From Marinilabiliales bacterium (GTDB lineage: Bacteria > Bacteroidota > Bacteroidia > Bacteroidales > F082): DNA of 48,359 nt. The translations under genes and the position numbers were made by a program. Positions 24,655 through 35,376 of the stretch are shown in pieces. The stretch spans positions 1 to 48,359 of the forward strand of contig PKTD01000276.1 in assembly GCA_002869315.1 (NCBI GenBank), in the 5' to 3' direction. The notes below the pieces were generated by a model. The model searched no databases. It saw nothing but the letters and a program-made list of their open reading frames with translations, and was not told the DNA's origin. The number at the start of each line of letters is the position of its first letter. Positions within the stretch are counted from its first letter, which is position 1.

Positions 24655-26550
24655 ATGCCCGGAAAAATACTTTCCAATATTAATTCTCCTTCCGACTTAA
24701 AATCATTAAGTCAGGAAGACTTATTACAACTCGCCGATGAGTTGAGGGCATTTATTTTGGATGTAGTTTCCGTACATCCGGGTCACCTGGGATCCAGTTT
24801 AGGGGTAGTTGAACTTACAATAGCACTTCATTATGTTTTTAACACACCCTTCGATAAACTTATTTGGGATGTGGGGCATCAGGCATATGGACATAAAATC
24901 CTTACGGGAAGAAGGGATGTTTTTCATACAAACAGAACCCTGGATGGGATAAGCGGATTTCCAAAAATATCTGAAAGTGTATATGATGCCTTTGGTACAG
25001 GACATTCTTCAACTTCCATTTCTGCTGCCCTTGGGATGGCTGTGGCATCTAAGAAAAAAGGAATATTAAACCGACAACATATTGCCGTTATTGGGGATGG
25101 TGCCATGACAGGTGGTATGGCATTGGAAGGCTTAAATAATGCAGGTGTTTCAGATTCAAATATCATTGTAATTTTAAATGACAATGGGATTTCCATCGAT
25201 AAAAGCGTTGGTGCTCTCAGCAATTATCTGCTAAACTTTACTACCTCTCCCGGATATAATAAATTCAAAAATAAGATTTGGAATACACTTGGAAAAGCAG
25301 GCAAGAAACTGGGGCCCAATTCTCAAAAGTTAATACAAAGTATTGAAGGTGCAATAAAAACGAGTATTCTTAAGAGTAGCAACTTGTTCGAGGCAATGAA
25401 CTTTAGATATTTTGGTCCTGTTGATGGTCATGATATTGAGAAGCTTGTAAAGGTATTATCGGATTTAAAAAATATCAAAGGCCCTAAACTGCTGCATGTA
25501 ATAACTAAAAAAGGTAAAGGTTTCGAAAAAGCGGAAAAGGAACAAACCGCATATCATGCTCCCGGTAAGTTCAACAGGGAAACAGGAGAAATAGAGATAG
25601 TTGATAGTAAAAACACCCTCCCTACATATCAATTTGTATTTGGTGAAACTATTACGGAATTAGCGAGGAAGAATGAAAATATAATGGCAATAACGCCTGC
25701 TATGCCTACGGGTTCTGCATTAATAAAAATGATGAAGGAATTTCCGGATAGAGTTTTTGATGTAGGAATTTCTGAACAGCATGCTGTAACTTTTGCTGCA
25801 GGTTTAGCCTTAGATGGAATGAAACCATTTTGTACCATATATTCTACATTTCTGCAAAGAGCCTACGACCAACTTATACATGATGTGGCAATACAAAACC
25901 TGAATGTGGTTTTTTGTATCGACAGAGCAGGTCTTGTGGGAGGCGACGGATCAACTCATCATGGGGTTTTCGACCTTGCGTACCTGAATTTAGTACCAAA
26001 TATGGTAGTCGCTGCCCCTCTTAATGACCACGAAATGAGAAATTTACTCTATACTGCTGCTTTGTATGAGGATGGTCCAATTGCCATAAGATATCCTCGC
26101 GGTGAGGCCGTAAGCGATGATTGGAAATCTGATTTTAAGAAAATTGAAATTGGTAATGGTGAGCAAATTCTGGAAGGTGAAGATATTGCTATTTTATGCA
26201 TTGGACATACAGGAAATTATGCTCTGGAGGCGGCAAAAATTCTGAAAAAAGAAAATATCAATCCTGCTATTTTTAATATGCGTTTTCTAAAACACTTGGA
26301 TGAAAAGCTACTGCATAACGTCTTTAAAAACTACAAAAAAATTATTTGTGTTGAAGATGGAACAATTAAGGGTGGCTTAGGCTCATCGGTGGTGGATTTT
26401 GCAAGAGAAAATAATTATGATAACCACATAAAAAAACTTGGTATACCCGATAAATTTGTGGAGCATGGCGATAAAAATAAACTGGTGGAAATCTGTGGTT
26501 TTGATGCCAATGGGATAGCAAAAAATTGTATTTTTGCGGGTTATCGTTAA
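24655..26550 (+). CDS. dxs: 1-deoxy-D-xylulose-5-phosphate synthase
   Basis: 631 residues, full length. A thiamine-diphosphate enzyme joining pyruvate and glyceraldehyde 3-phosphate, the entry step of the MEP isoprenoid pathway. Motifs in order: HPGHLGSSLGVVELTIALHY, WDVGHQAYGHKILTGRRD, the GDG thiamine motif in VIGDGAMTGGMALEGLNNAG, the pyrimidine domain with FDVGISEQHAVTFAAG, and IDRAGLVGGDGSTHHGVFD. The C-terminal transketolase domain ends GIAKNCIFAGYR. ruvA begins 23 bases later, so the two are probably co-transcribed. Identification is firm. Confidence 0.97.
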   Translation: MPGKILSNINSPSDLKSLSQEDLLQLADELRAFILDVVSVHPGHLGSSLGVVELTIALHYVFNTPFDKLIWDVGHQAYGHKILTGRRDVFHTNRTLDGISGFPKISESVYDAFGTGHSSTSISAALGMAVASKKKGILNRQHIAVIGDGAMTGGMALEGLNNAGVSDSNIIVILNDNGISIDKSVGALSNYLLNFTTSPGYNKFKNKIWNTLGKAGKKLGPNSQKLIQSIEGAIKTSILKSSNLFEAMNFRYFGPVDGHDIEKLVKVLSDLKNIKGPKLLHVITKKGKGFEKAEKEQTAYHAPGKFNRETGEIEIVDSKNTLPTYQFVFGETITELARKNENIMAITPAMPTGSALIKMMKEFPDRVFDVGISEQHAVTFAAGLALDGMKPFCTIYSTFLQRAYDQLIHDVAIQNLNVVFCIDRAGLVGGDGSTHHGVFDLAYLNLVPNMVVAAPLNDHEMRNLLYTAALYEDGPIAIRYPRGEAVSDDWKSDFKKIEIGNGEQILEGEDIAILCIGHTGNYALEAAKILKKENINPAIFNMRFLKHLDEKLLHNVFKNYKKIICVEDGTIKGGLGSSVVDFARENNYDNHIKKLGIPDKFVEHGDKNKLVEICGFDANGIAKNCIFAGYR

Positions 26551-26573
26551 CAATACAAAAATATAATCGTAGA

Positions 26574-27155
26574 ATGTACGAATTTATTAGCGGCAAGATA
26601 ATGTCTTTAAACCCAACTTCAGTTGTGGTAGAGAACAATGGAATAGGCTATTTTATTAATATTTCACTCAATACTTACACCAAAATTAAAGATACTCAAA
26701 ACACTAAGCTTTATATATATTTTCATGTTAGAGAAGATGCTCAGATTTTATATGGCTTTGCCGATGAAAATGAAAGGGAAATTTTCACTCTATTACTTTC
26801 TGTATCAGGTGTTGGAGCCAATACCGCTCGCTTAATTTTATCTTCACTTACAACTACAGAAGTCTTTGAAGCAGTAACAGGAGGTCATGCATCTGTTTTG
26901 CAAGGCGTTAAAGGTATTGGAGCAAAAACTGCACAAAGAGTAGTTATCGATCTTAAGGATAAAATGTTAAAAGCTGCCTTAGATATTGAAAAAGTTGATG
27001 TTTCTCACAATACTATAAAGGAGGAGGCGTTATCAGGGTTACTAATTCTTGGGTTTAATAGGAACTCTGCCGAAAAAGCAATTAGCAGAATTTTAAAATC
27101 GAAGCAAATAGATAGTGTAGAAGAATTAATAAAAGAAACATTAAAAACTTTATAA
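26574..27155 (+). CDS. ruvA: Holliday junction branch migration protein RuvA
   Basis: 193 residues from the ATG at 26574 (MYEFISGKI, the family start). The longer frame that begins inside dxs adds unrelated residues. RuvA binds four-way junctions as a tetramer and loads RuvB. Domain I includes VVVENNGIGYFINIS. Domain II carries helix-hairpin-helix motifs LLSVSGVGANTARLIL and LQGVKGIGAKTAQRVVIDL. Domain III (EEALSGLLILGFNRNSAEKAI) contacts RuvB. It lies 38 bases before sprA. Confidence 0.97.
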   Translation: MYEFISGKIMSLNPTSVVVENNGIGYFINISLNTYTKIKDTQNTKLYIYFHVREDAQILYGFADENEREIFTLLLSVSGVGANTARLILSSLTTTEVFEAVTGGHASVLQGVKGIGAKTAQRVVIDLKDKMLKAALDIEKVDVSHNTIKEEALSGLLILGFNRNSAEKAISRILKSKQIDSVEELIKETLKTL

Positions 27156-27193
27156 AGAACTGATTGACTGCGTATTAATATTGATTTTCAAGT

Positions 27194-30100
27194 TTGGGAA
27201 ATAAAATCTTTATCATAACAAAAACTAATGTAGTAGTTATTTTGCTGTTAGCAATGATTATTGGCTTTGGCAGCCAGTCATACGCACAGCAAATTAATGA
27301 TACAACAACCACTGATACAAGTGGAGTAGATTTAGTATTCCCCTTTAGCGACCTCAGTGGAAATCCATATTTGGATCAGGATCAGAGCCCCTTATTCCTA
27401 AACGATCCATCAAATGTAAAGAGAGAAATTATTTATAATCCTGAAACCAATCAGTATGAATTTCAGAGTAAGATAGGAGAGTTTACCTATCGAACACCTA
27501 CAGTAATGAGTTTTGAGGATTTCCAAAAATATCAAACTACAACATCAGTAAAAGATTATTGGAAAGAAAGGGTGAAAACTACCGGCGAATCGGAAGGCTC
27601 AAGATTAATACCTAAGATCTATGTAGGTGGTGAAGCTTTCGATAAAATATTTGGTAGTAATACTATCGACATAAGACCACAGGGATCAGCAGAAGTTAGT
27701 TTTGGTATTGCCAGTAACCGTCGTGATGACCCCTCTCTGGATGTTAGGCAGAGGAGAACAACCAACTTCGATTTTAATGAAAAAATTCAAATGAATGTAA
27801 TCGCCAAGATTGGTGATAAAATAGAGTTTAAAGCGAATTATAATACAGAATCCTCCTTCGACTTTGAGAATACTCTCAAATTGAAATATGAAGGAAAGGA
27901 AGATGAAATAATAAAGTTAATTGAGGCAGGAAATGTTAGCTTACCACTTAACTCATCCCTGATAACAGGAAGTCAGAGTTTATTTGGTATAAAAACAGAA
28001 TTGCAATTTGGTAAAACCCGAGTAACTGCAGTATTTTCACAACAGCAAAGTGAAACCCAAAATATTACGGTTCAGGGTGGAGCACAGCAAAATGAATTTC
28101 AGTTAACTGCTCTCGACTATGAGGCAAATAAACACTTCTTCCTGTCACAGGCCTTCAGAGATAATTTTGAAAAAGCAACATCCACATTGCCAATAATAAC
28201 TTCGGATATTAACATTACAAAGGTTGAGGTATGGGTTACAAATATTGGGGCTGCTACTCAGGAAAACAGAAATATTACCGCTTTTACCGATCTTGGTGAA
28301 GGTAATCAGCAAAAAATATACAATCAGTACATTAATGCCAATCCAGGAGGAAATATTCCCTCAAATAGATCCAACGACCTGCTTGCACGACTTGATACAG
28401 CCAGAATAAGAAATATTAATGAGGTAACAAATTACCTTACCGGCGACCCATTTGGCCTTGGAAGAAACAGTTATTTTGTTGCAGGAGAGGACTTTGTAAA
28501 ATTGGAGAATGCAAGAAAACTCAAGGAATCAGAATATACTGTTAACTCTAAACTTGGTTTTATCTCACTTAATACTACCATCAGTTCCGATCAGGTATTG
28601 GCGGTAGCTGTTCAGTATACTATTATTGGTCAGGATGGTGTTTATCAAATTGGTGAGTTTTCGGATCAGGGTATTGCTGCTCCAAAGAGTTTGGTGGTGA
28701 AATTGCTGAAGAGCAACAGTCTTAATGTAAAAATGCCAATGTGGGACCTGATGATGAAAAATGTTTATGCTATTGGAGCATATCAGGTACAGAAGGATGA
28801 TTTCACATTTAATATCCTTTACTCTGGAGATAATCAGGGTGTCCCCACAGGGTATTTTATGGAGGGTAATGATGAGACAAAAGGTGTTCCATTGATTCAT
28901 GTTTTTGGACTTGATAATCTTGATAATCAGTTAAACCCTATTCCTGGTGGTGATGGTGTATTTGACTTTATCGACAATGCAGCTACAACAGGTGGTACTT
29001 TCCAGTCGAATAATGGTAGGTTATTCTTTACGCACCTCGAACCCTTTGGATCTTATCTGAGAGATTCTGTTTTCCAGAATGAGCCCGAACTTGCCAACCG
29101 CTATGCCTACGATTCGTTGTATACAATGACAAAAACTGCGGCAGAGCAATTTCCTGATAAAAATAAGTTTATCCTCGAAGGGTATTATTCTTCTTCCTCG
29201 GGCTCCGACATAAGTTTAAATGCACTTAATGTTCCCCAGGGATCGGTTAAAGTTACTGCCGGTGGAACAGCACTTGTGGAAAATGTGGATTATACGGTGG
29301 ATTATACACTGGGAAGAGTAAAAATTATTAATGAAGGAGTTCTTAATTCGGGTGTTCCCATTAATGTTTCTCTTGAAAGTAATTCCATGTTTAATGTGCA
29401 GCAGAAGCGCATGATGGGGCTTCATTTTGATCATGAGGTAAATAAGGATTTTCGTTTCGGTGGTACTATAATGAATCTTCATGAACGGCCTCTTACTCAA
29501 AAAGTTAATTATGGCGACGACCCTATTTCAAATACTATTTGGGGGCTTGACTTTAGTTATGGCGTAGAATCCAGATGGTTAACGAATTTGATAAATAAAT
29601 TACCTGGTATTTCCAGTAATCAGATTTCTAAAATTAATGTGGATGGTGAATTTGCACAGTTTATCCCGGGACATTCAAAAGCAGTTGGTAAAACGGGTAC
29701 TTCATATATTGATGATTTTGAAGGTGCTAAATCTTCCATAGATTTAAAACATATAGGATCTTGGTTTTTGGCAAGTACACCTCAGGGGCAAACCCTTGAT
29801 TTATTCCCTGAAGCAAGGCCAAATACAGGACTCCAATATGGAATGAACCGTGCTAAATTTGCCTGGTATATAATAGATCCTTTATTTTATGATGCCAGTG
29901 GTGCATTAAGACCCTCCAATATTGATAAAAACGAAATTTCAAAAAACTCCACACGGCAGGTCTTAGAAACGGAAGTATTTCCCAATAAGGATATTCCCAA
30001 TGGTACTCCTACAAATATTCCTGTCCTAAACCTGGCTTTCTATCCAGAGGAGAGGGGCCCTTATAACTATGATGCAGCCCCTTCGCAATATACTTCTGGA

Positions 30101-33100
30101 GTAAATAGTGATGGTACTTTGGCCGATCCGGAAAGCCGCTGGGGTGGTATGATGAGGAGAATAGAAACCTCCGATTTTGAGGCTGCAAATATAGAGTATA
30201 TCGAATTCTGGATGATGGATCCATTTGTTGATGACCCTGATAATAGTGGTAAAATGTTTATTAATCTGGGAGAAGTTTCTGAAGATATTCTTCGTGACGG
30301 AAGAAAGAGTTACGAAAATGGATTGCCCACTACTCCTGCCGTTGTTGACGTTGACTCTACTATATGGGGTCGTGTTCCAACTCTTCAGGCATTGGTGGAA
30401 TCTTTTAGTAATGGAGCAGAGGCAAGAAATTATCAGGATGTAGGTTATGAAGGTCTTGGTGATGAGGATGAAAAGACCTATCGTGTTGCTTATCTGGATA
30501 TTCTAAGGTCTTATGTTGATCCAAATGCATATTTAGAAGCAGATGCCGATCCCTCAACCGACAACTACCATTATTTTAGAGGATCAGATTATGATCAGGA
30601 TGGAAAATATGCCAGTATTCTTGAAAGATATAAAAAGTATAATGGGCCCGATGGCAACTCTCCCACAGATGAAAATAATCCAGAAAATTATCCTACCTCC
30701 GGAACCAATATTCCAAATATAGAAGACATTAACAGAGATAATACACTTAGTGAGTCGGAGAGATACTATCAGTATGAAATTGATCTGGATCCTGATAAAA
30801 TGGAAGTTGGACAAAATTACATTGCCGATGTAAGAGAAGCAAATAACGTTCCTCTTCCCAATGGTGATGTTAGCAATGTTAGATGGTATCAGTTTAAAAT
30901 TCCTGTTCAAAATCCTGATAAGGTAGTTGGTAGCATAAGCGACTTCAGGTCAATCAGGTTTATGAGGGTGTTTATGAAGGAGTTTGAAAAGCCTATAGTT
31001 ACACGTTTTGCAACATTTGAACTAGTAAGAGGTGAGTGGAGAAGATATCAACATTCACTGCTTGCACAAGGAGAAAATATTACCGGCGACCAAACTTCAG
31101 AAACAAAATTCACTGTTTCAACAGTAAATATTGAAGAAAATGGAAACCGCGAACCTATACCTTATTCTATTCCACCAGGTATAAACAGAGAGGTAAATTT
31201 CGGAACTACAAATTATGTTCGCCAAAATGAGCAATCACTCGAACTAACAGTTGACAATCTGATAGATGGTGATGCAAAGGGAGTTTTTAAAACCACTGAA
31301 TTCGACTTCCGACAGTATAAGAAAATTCAGATGTATGTTCATGCTGAAAAATTGCTTGCTGCCGACGACCCACAATATGGTGATTTAACAGTATTTGTGA
31401 GAATAGGTTCCGACTTTACCAACAATTATTATGAGTATGAATTGCCCTTACAATACACAGACTGGGGAGTAAATAATCCTGAACTCATCTGGCCTGAAGC
31501 CAACAGAATGGAAATCATTCTGGATGAAATGGTGCAGGTTAAGCAAAACAGAAATGTTGCCATGAGGGACGCAAACTCCACTATACGCCTGGATAAGCCT
31601 TATACAGAGCCTGTTGGTCCGGCCAAAGTTAGTGTAGTGGGTAGTCCGAGTATAAGCAATGTAAAAGGAGTTTTACTTGGTGTAAGAAATCCAAAACGCC
31701 TTGGAAGTAATTCAAGCGATGATGGTGAGGCTAAGAGTGCTGTTATATGGTTCGATGAATTACGCCTTACAGATTTTAATAAGAGTCCGGGTTGGGCAGC
31801 AACAGGTAGGGTAGATGCAACATTAGCCGATTTAGGTCGCATTTCATTTAATGCCTCTCATACCTCAGCAGGATTTGGAAGTATAGAACAAAAGATTTCG
31901 GAAATACCACAGGAGAGTGTTACCAATTATATGGTATCCACCGATATAGATGCAGGTAAATTCTTTGGTGAAAAAGCCGGAGTAAAAATACCTGTACACG
32001 TTGATCATGCTGTAAGTAAGATCACGCCCAAATTTAATCCTTTGGATCCTGATATAGAACTTAAAGATGACTTAAACACTTATATCTCAGAACAGCAGCG
32101 TGACTCTGTAAAAGATATTACTAATGATATTACCAAAAGGACTAATATCAATTTCATGAATGTTAGAAAAGAACGAAAAAGTTCCAAAAAGAAGAATAAC
32201 ATTTATGATATAGAAAATTTTGATGCATCCTTTGCTTACTCACACAGTTACCACCGTAATATTGATATTGAATACGATGAACAAAATGTATACAGAGGAG
32301 GATTAGGCTATAACTTTAACAGCCGTCCTAAAAATTATAAACCATTTAATAAATCCAAATCCTTGAAATCCGACTGGTTTAAACTTATAAAAGACTTTAA
32401 CTTTTATGTTGTTCCAAAGGTATTGTCAGTACGTTTTGATATGAATAGGGATATCACAAAACGTCTTGACAGGGATAAGAGTTTTGGCGATATTATTACA
32501 TATCCTCGTTATAATAGGGTTTGGACCTGGAACAGAAATTATGATTTCAAATATGATTTCTCACGATCATTAAATGTGGAGTATAGTGCCGGAGCAAATG
32601 CCTATATTGATGAGCCTACAATTTATCCCGATAAGGATACAGAAGAGTGGCAATTATATAAAGAACAGGTATGGCGGGAAGTACTTAGTTTAGGTACACC
32701 TCAAAATTTTAATCAGTCGTTTAAAGTGACTTATAATTTGCCCTTGAGAAAACTTCCGCTTACCGACTGGATGAAACTTGCCGCAAGTTATCAGGGGCTT
32801 TATACCTGGACTGCCCCTTCGAAAACTGTTCAGGCAAGGTTTGGAAATACCATAGAAAACTCCAATCAGAAACAACTAAATGGTTCTGCGAATTTTTATG
32901 ACCTGTATAAAAAAGTTCCTTATCTTAAAGAACTAACAAGATCCAATAATACCCGCCAGAGACCAACCAATGCAACAAGAAGAGGCGGTCCTCAACCACC
33001 TGATGGAGATGATGATACAACCAACCAAAAACCTAAAATTAATTATGCAAAAGTAATAGGAGAAGGCTTCGTAAAATTGCTGCTTTCTGTTAAGAAACTG

Positions 33101-34447
33101 TCGGTAAATTATAGTGAAAATAATGGTACACTTTTGCCAGGTTTTATCTATAATCCTGACCTTCTAGGTATGAATTTCTCTCAATCCGCTCCAGGCTGGG
33201 GCTTTGTTTTCGGTAGCCAAAGAGATATCAGATACGATGCTGCTGATAATGGCTGGTTAACACAAGATTCTGCATTGAATAATGCATATATGTTAAAGCA
33301 TACTCAAACTCTTTCATATAAAATCAATACCGACTTCCTTAACCTGTTTACAATTGATTTAAATGCCGACAGAATTTATGCCAGAAGTTATCAATCATAT
33401 TACAGATATAACGATATTGAACAGGAATTTAAAAATTATACTCCAACAGAATCAGGAAACTTTAGCATTTCCTATTCAATAATAAAAACTTCATTTCAGA
33501 AGCCTGATGGGGATGAAATTTCTCCTGTTTTTGAACAGTTTAAAGACAACCGCTTAACTGTTGCTGAACGACTAGCACGTAATAATAATGACTGGTCAGG
33601 AAATTATGTTTATGATTCGCTGGCCGGAACCAATTTCCCTGAAGGATATAGTTCTAATTCACAGCAAGTGTTATACTACTCATTCCTTTCTGCCTATTCA
33701 GGAAAAAGTAGTGAGACAATACAAATTAGTAGTCCATTCCCAGAATTCCCAATTCCCAACTGGAAGTTAACTTTTAATGGTCTTACAAAAATAAAACCTA
33801 TTGGTAAACTTTTCAGAAGTTTTAGTATAAACCACTCCTACCGTTCAATGCTTAGCATAAGTTCATGGCAGACGAATGTTCTTTATGACCCGGAACAAAC
33901 TGATGCTACCTGGGAAAGTTCCAGTAATTATATTACAAAATATGATGTTGGAGTAATCTCAATAATAGAGCAATTTAGTCCATTGATTGGTGTTGATTTT
34001 ACTATGCATAATAGTTTGAATGCCCGTGTGGAGTATAAAAAGTCGAGAAATATTGCCATGAGTTTTGTTAATAATCAAATGACAGAAATTGCAGGTAACG
34101 AAATTGTTGTAGGCTTGGGCTATAGATGGAAAGGACTTAAATTTTCTGTAGGGTCTTTAGCAGGCACGGGCAGGAAATCAAATTTTAACAGCGATTTGAA
34201 TTTAAAACTTGATTTTGGTATAAGGGATAATAAAACAACTTTAAGAAGGATAGACGAAGAAAATAATCAGGTGTCGGCAGGTTCAATGCAGTATACTTTG
34301 AATTTCTCAGCCGATTATATGTTAAGTCAGAGTTTGCAGTTCAGGGCATACTTTAACTGGACAAGCAATAATCCTTATGTATCTTCACAATATCCCAACG
34401 CTACTACAAATGGAGGTTTTACACTGAGATTTAACCTAGCTCAATAA
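27194..34447 (+). CDS. sprA: Type IX secretion translocon SprA/Sov
   Basis: 2417 residues, the size expected of SprA, the giant outer-membrane barrel through which type IX cargo crosses. The start is TTG at 27194, giving a signal peptide (VVVILLLAMIIGFGSQSYAQ). Family-type stretches include GEFTYRTPTVMSFEDFQKYQ, IYVGGEAFDKIFGSNTIDI, NEKIQMNVIAKIGDKIEFKA, SYIDDFEGAKSSIDLKHIG and WWFDELRLTDF-like KSAVIWFDELRLTDF. The chain ends in barrel strands with GGFTLRFNLAQ. No frameshift or stop breaks the 7.25-kb frame. Its neighbours ruvA and gcvH, VanZ and tonB repeat an order I recall from other Bacteroidota. The presence of sprA implies that the organism has type IX secretion; other core genes are outside. 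Confidence 0.95.
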   Translation: MGNKIFIITKTNVVVILLLAMIIGFGSQSYAQQINDTTTTDTSGVDLVFPFSDLSGNPYLDQDQSPLFLNDPSNVKREIIYNPETNQYEFQSKIGEFTYRTPTVMSFEDFQKYQTTTSVKDYWKERVKTTGESEGSRLIPKIYVGGEAFDKIFGSNTIDIRPQGSAEVSFGIASNRRDDPSLDVRQRRTTNFDFNEKIQMNVIAKIGDKIEFKANYNTESSFDFENTLKLKYEGKEDEIIKLIEAGNVSLPLNSSLITGSQSLFGIKTELQFGKTRVTAVFSQQQSETQNITVQGGAQQNEFQLTALDYEANKHFFLSQAFRDNFEKATSTLPIITSDINITKVEVWVTNIGAATQENRNITAFTDLGEGNQQKIYNQYINANPGGNIPSNRSNDLLARLDTARIRNINEVTNYLTGDPFGLGRNSYFVAGEDFVKLENARKLKESEYTVNSKLGFISLNTTISSDQVLAVAVQYTIIGQDGVYQIGEFSDQGIAAPKSLVVKLLKSNSLNVKMPMWDLMMKNVYAIGAYQVQKDDFTFNILYSGDNQGVPTGYFMEGNDETKGVPLIHVFGLDNLDNQLNPIPGGDGVFDFIDNAATTGGTFQSNNGRLFFTHLEPFGSYLRDSVFQNEPELANRYAYDSLYTMTKTAAEQFPDKNKFILEGYYSSSSGSDISLNALNVPQGSVKVTAGGTALVENVDYTVDYTLGRVKIINEGVLNSGVPINVSLESNSMFNVQQKRMMGLHFDHEVNKDFRFGGTIMNLHERPLTQKVNYGDDPISNTIWGLDFSYGVESRWLTNLINKLPGISSNQISKINVDGEFAQFIPGHSKAVGKTGTSYIDDFEGAKSSIDLKHIGSWFLASTPQGQTLDLFPEARPNTGLQYGMNRAKFAWYIIDPLFYDASGALRPSNIDKNEISKNSTRQVLETEVFPNKDIPNGTPTNIPVLNLAFYPEERGPYNYDAAPSQYTSGVNSDGTLADPESRWGGMMRRIETSDFEAANIEYIEFWMMDPFVDDPDNSGKMFINLGEVSEDILRDGRKSYENGLPTTPAVVDVDSTIWGRVPTLQALVESFSNGAEARNYQDVGYEGLGDEDEKTYRVAYLDILRSYVDPNAYLEADADPSTDNYHYFRGSDYDQDGKYASILERYKKYNGPDGNSPTDENNPENYPTSGTNIPNIEDINRDNTLSESERYYQYEIDLDPDKMEVGQNYIADVREANNVPLPNGDVSNVRWYQFKIPVQNPDKVVGSISDFRSIRFMRVFMKEFEKPIVTRFATFELVRGEWRRYQHSLLAQGENITGDQTSETKFTVSTVNIEENGNREPIPYSIPPGINREVNFGTTNYVRQNEQSLELTVDNLIDGDAKGVFKTTEFDFRQYKKIQMYVHAEKLLAADDPQYGDLTVFVRIGSDFTNNYYEYELPLQYTDWGVNNPELIWPEANRMEIILDEMVQVKQNRNVAMRDANSTIRLDKPYTEPVGPAKVSVVGSPSISNVKGVLLGVRNPKRLGSNSSDDGEAKSAVIWFDELRLTDFNKSPGWAATGRVDATLADLGRISFNASHTSAGFGSIEQKISEIPQESVTNYMVSTDIDAGKFFGEKAGVKIPVHVDHAVSKITPKFNPLDPDIELKDDLNTYISEQQRDSVKDITNDITKRTNINFMNVRKERKSSKKKNNIYDIENFDASFAYSHSYHRNIDIEYDEQNVYRGGLGYNFNSRPKNYKPFNKSKSLKSDWFKLIKDFNFYVVPKVLSVRFDMNRDITKRLDRDKSFGDIITYPRYNRVWTWNRNYDFKYDFSRSLNVEYSAGANAYIDEPTIYPDKDTEEWQLYKEQVWREVLSLGTPQNFNQSFKVTYNLPLRKLPLTDWMKLAASYQGLYTWTAPSKTVQARFGNTIENSNQKQLNGSANFYDLYKKVPYLKELTRSNNTRQRPTNATRRGGPQPPDGDDDTTNQKPKINYAKVIGEGFVKLLLSVKKLSVNYSENNGTLLPGFIYNPDLLGMNFSQSAPGWGFVFGSQRDIRYDAADNGWLTQDSALNNAYMLKHTQTLSYKINTDFLNLFTIDLNADRIYARSYQSYYRYNDIEQEFKNYTPTESGNFSISYSIIKTSFQKPDGDEISPVFEQFKDNRLTVAERLARNNNDWSGNYVYDSLAGTNFPEGYSSNSQQVLYYSFLSAYSGKSSETIQISSPFPEFPIPNWKLTFNGLTKIKPIGKLFRSFSINHSYRSMLSISSWQTNVLYDPEQTDATWESSSNYITKYDVGVISIIEQFSPLIGVDFTMHNSLNARVEYKKSRNIAMSFVNNQMTEIAGNEIVVGLGYRWKGLKFSVGSLAGTGRKSNFNSDLNLKLDFGIRDNKTTLRRIDEENNQVSAGSMQYTLNFSADYMLSQSLQFRAYFNWTSNNPYVSSQYPNATTNGGFTLRFNLAQ

Positions 34448-34523
34448 TTTTAAAGTTTACAAAAAGATTTATTTTTATTAATTATAAAATACTGCGAATA
34501 GAACTTAGCGTAAAAAAAATGAA

Positions 34524-34531
34524 TAATTTTG
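34524..34531 (+). promoter_or_regulatory. Promoter -7 element of gcvH
   Basis: TAATTTTG fits TAnnTTTG, 22 bases before the gcvH ATG. No good -33 box is seen. Confidence 0.4.
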
Positions 34532-34553
34532 GCACAAATTAAAAAATATACAG

Positions 34554-34928
34554 ATGAATATACCTGAGAATTTATTTTACACCAAAGATCACGAATGGCT
34601 AAAACTTGATGGTGATATAGCAACTATTGGTATTACCGACTTCGCCCAGAAAGAATTAGGCGATATTGTTTTTGTTGATGTTGATTCAGTTGATGAAGAA
34701 TTAGATGCAGAAGAAGCATTTGGAACCATAGAGGCAGTTAAAACAGTTTCTGATATGTTTATGCCTGTTGCAGGTACTGTTATAGAGTTAAATGAACAAC
34801 TTGATGATCAGCCTGAGTTGATCAATAAGGATGCATATGGTGAAGGCTGGATAATTAAAATTAAAGTTGCAGATGCCTCTGAAGTAGAAGCAATGCTAAC
34901 GGCTGAGCAATATAAGGAACTGATATAA
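34554..34928 (+). CDS. gcvH: Glycine cleavage system H protein
   Basis: 124 residues, the normal size. The lipoylated swinging-arm protein of the glycine cleavage complex, carrying the aminomethyl group between the P and T proteins. TKDHEWLKLDGDIATIGITDFA opens the fold; the lipoyl-accepting Lys63 lies in GTIEAVKTVSD, with Thr and Val where many relatives have Ala-Ala. The P and T genes are not in the window. It stands between sprA and a VanZ-like gene two bases downstream. Confidence 0.96.
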   Translation: MNIPENLFYTKDHEWLKLDGDIATIGITDFAQKELGDIVFVDVDSVDEELDAEEAFGTIEAVKTVSDMFMPVAGTVIELNEQLDDQPELINKDAYGEGWIIKIKVADASEVEAMLTAEQYKELI

Positions 34929-34930
34929 TT

Positions 34931-35338
34931 TTGATAATAAAAAGACTTTGGCCTTCAGTTGCATGGGCACTGTTTATTTTATTATTAACAGGAATGCCCG
35001 GTGCCTATGTGCCTAAAGTAACAAGTTTTTTAGACTGGGCTTCACCCGATAAAATTGTACACTTTATACTATTTGGGGGTCTGGCCTATTTAATACTTTA
35101 TGGCTATAGCAATTATTTTAATGGCGGAGAAAAAAGTTTAGGCATTATTATTACTGCCATACTTATAGCAACTTTATATGGTCTTTTAACGGAAGTATTA
35201 CAGCATTATGTCTTTATAGGTCGTAATGGTAATATTTTTGATTTCGTGGCAGATGCAATAGGAGCAGTAATAGGATTTTTGGCATTTTATTTGCTTAATA
35301 TAAAAAAAACAAATCGGAATTACGTTGATAAGGATTAA
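34931..35338 (+). CDS. VanZ-like family membrane protein
   Basis: 135 residues, TTG start two bases after gcvH. Four hydrophobic helices and the family features are present: a first helix WALFILLLTGMPG, then SPDKIVHFILFGGLAYLILYG, a conserved LLTEVLQHY acidic segment and RNGNIFDFVADAIGAVIGF. VanZ-like proteins are named for a teicoplanin-resistance gene, but most members, including those beside gcvH in Bacteroidota, have no known function. Co-transcription with gcvH is likely. Confidence 0.88.
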   Translation: MIIKRLWPSVAWALFILLLTGMPGAYVPKVTSFLDWASPDKIVHFILFGGLAYLILYGYSNYFNGGEKSLGIIITAILIATLYGLLTEVLQHYVFIGRNGNIFDFVADAIGAVIGFLAFYLLNIKKTNRNYVDKD

Positions 35339-35376
35339 TTCCTTATTTTAGCAGCCGATTAATAAAATTTTTAATC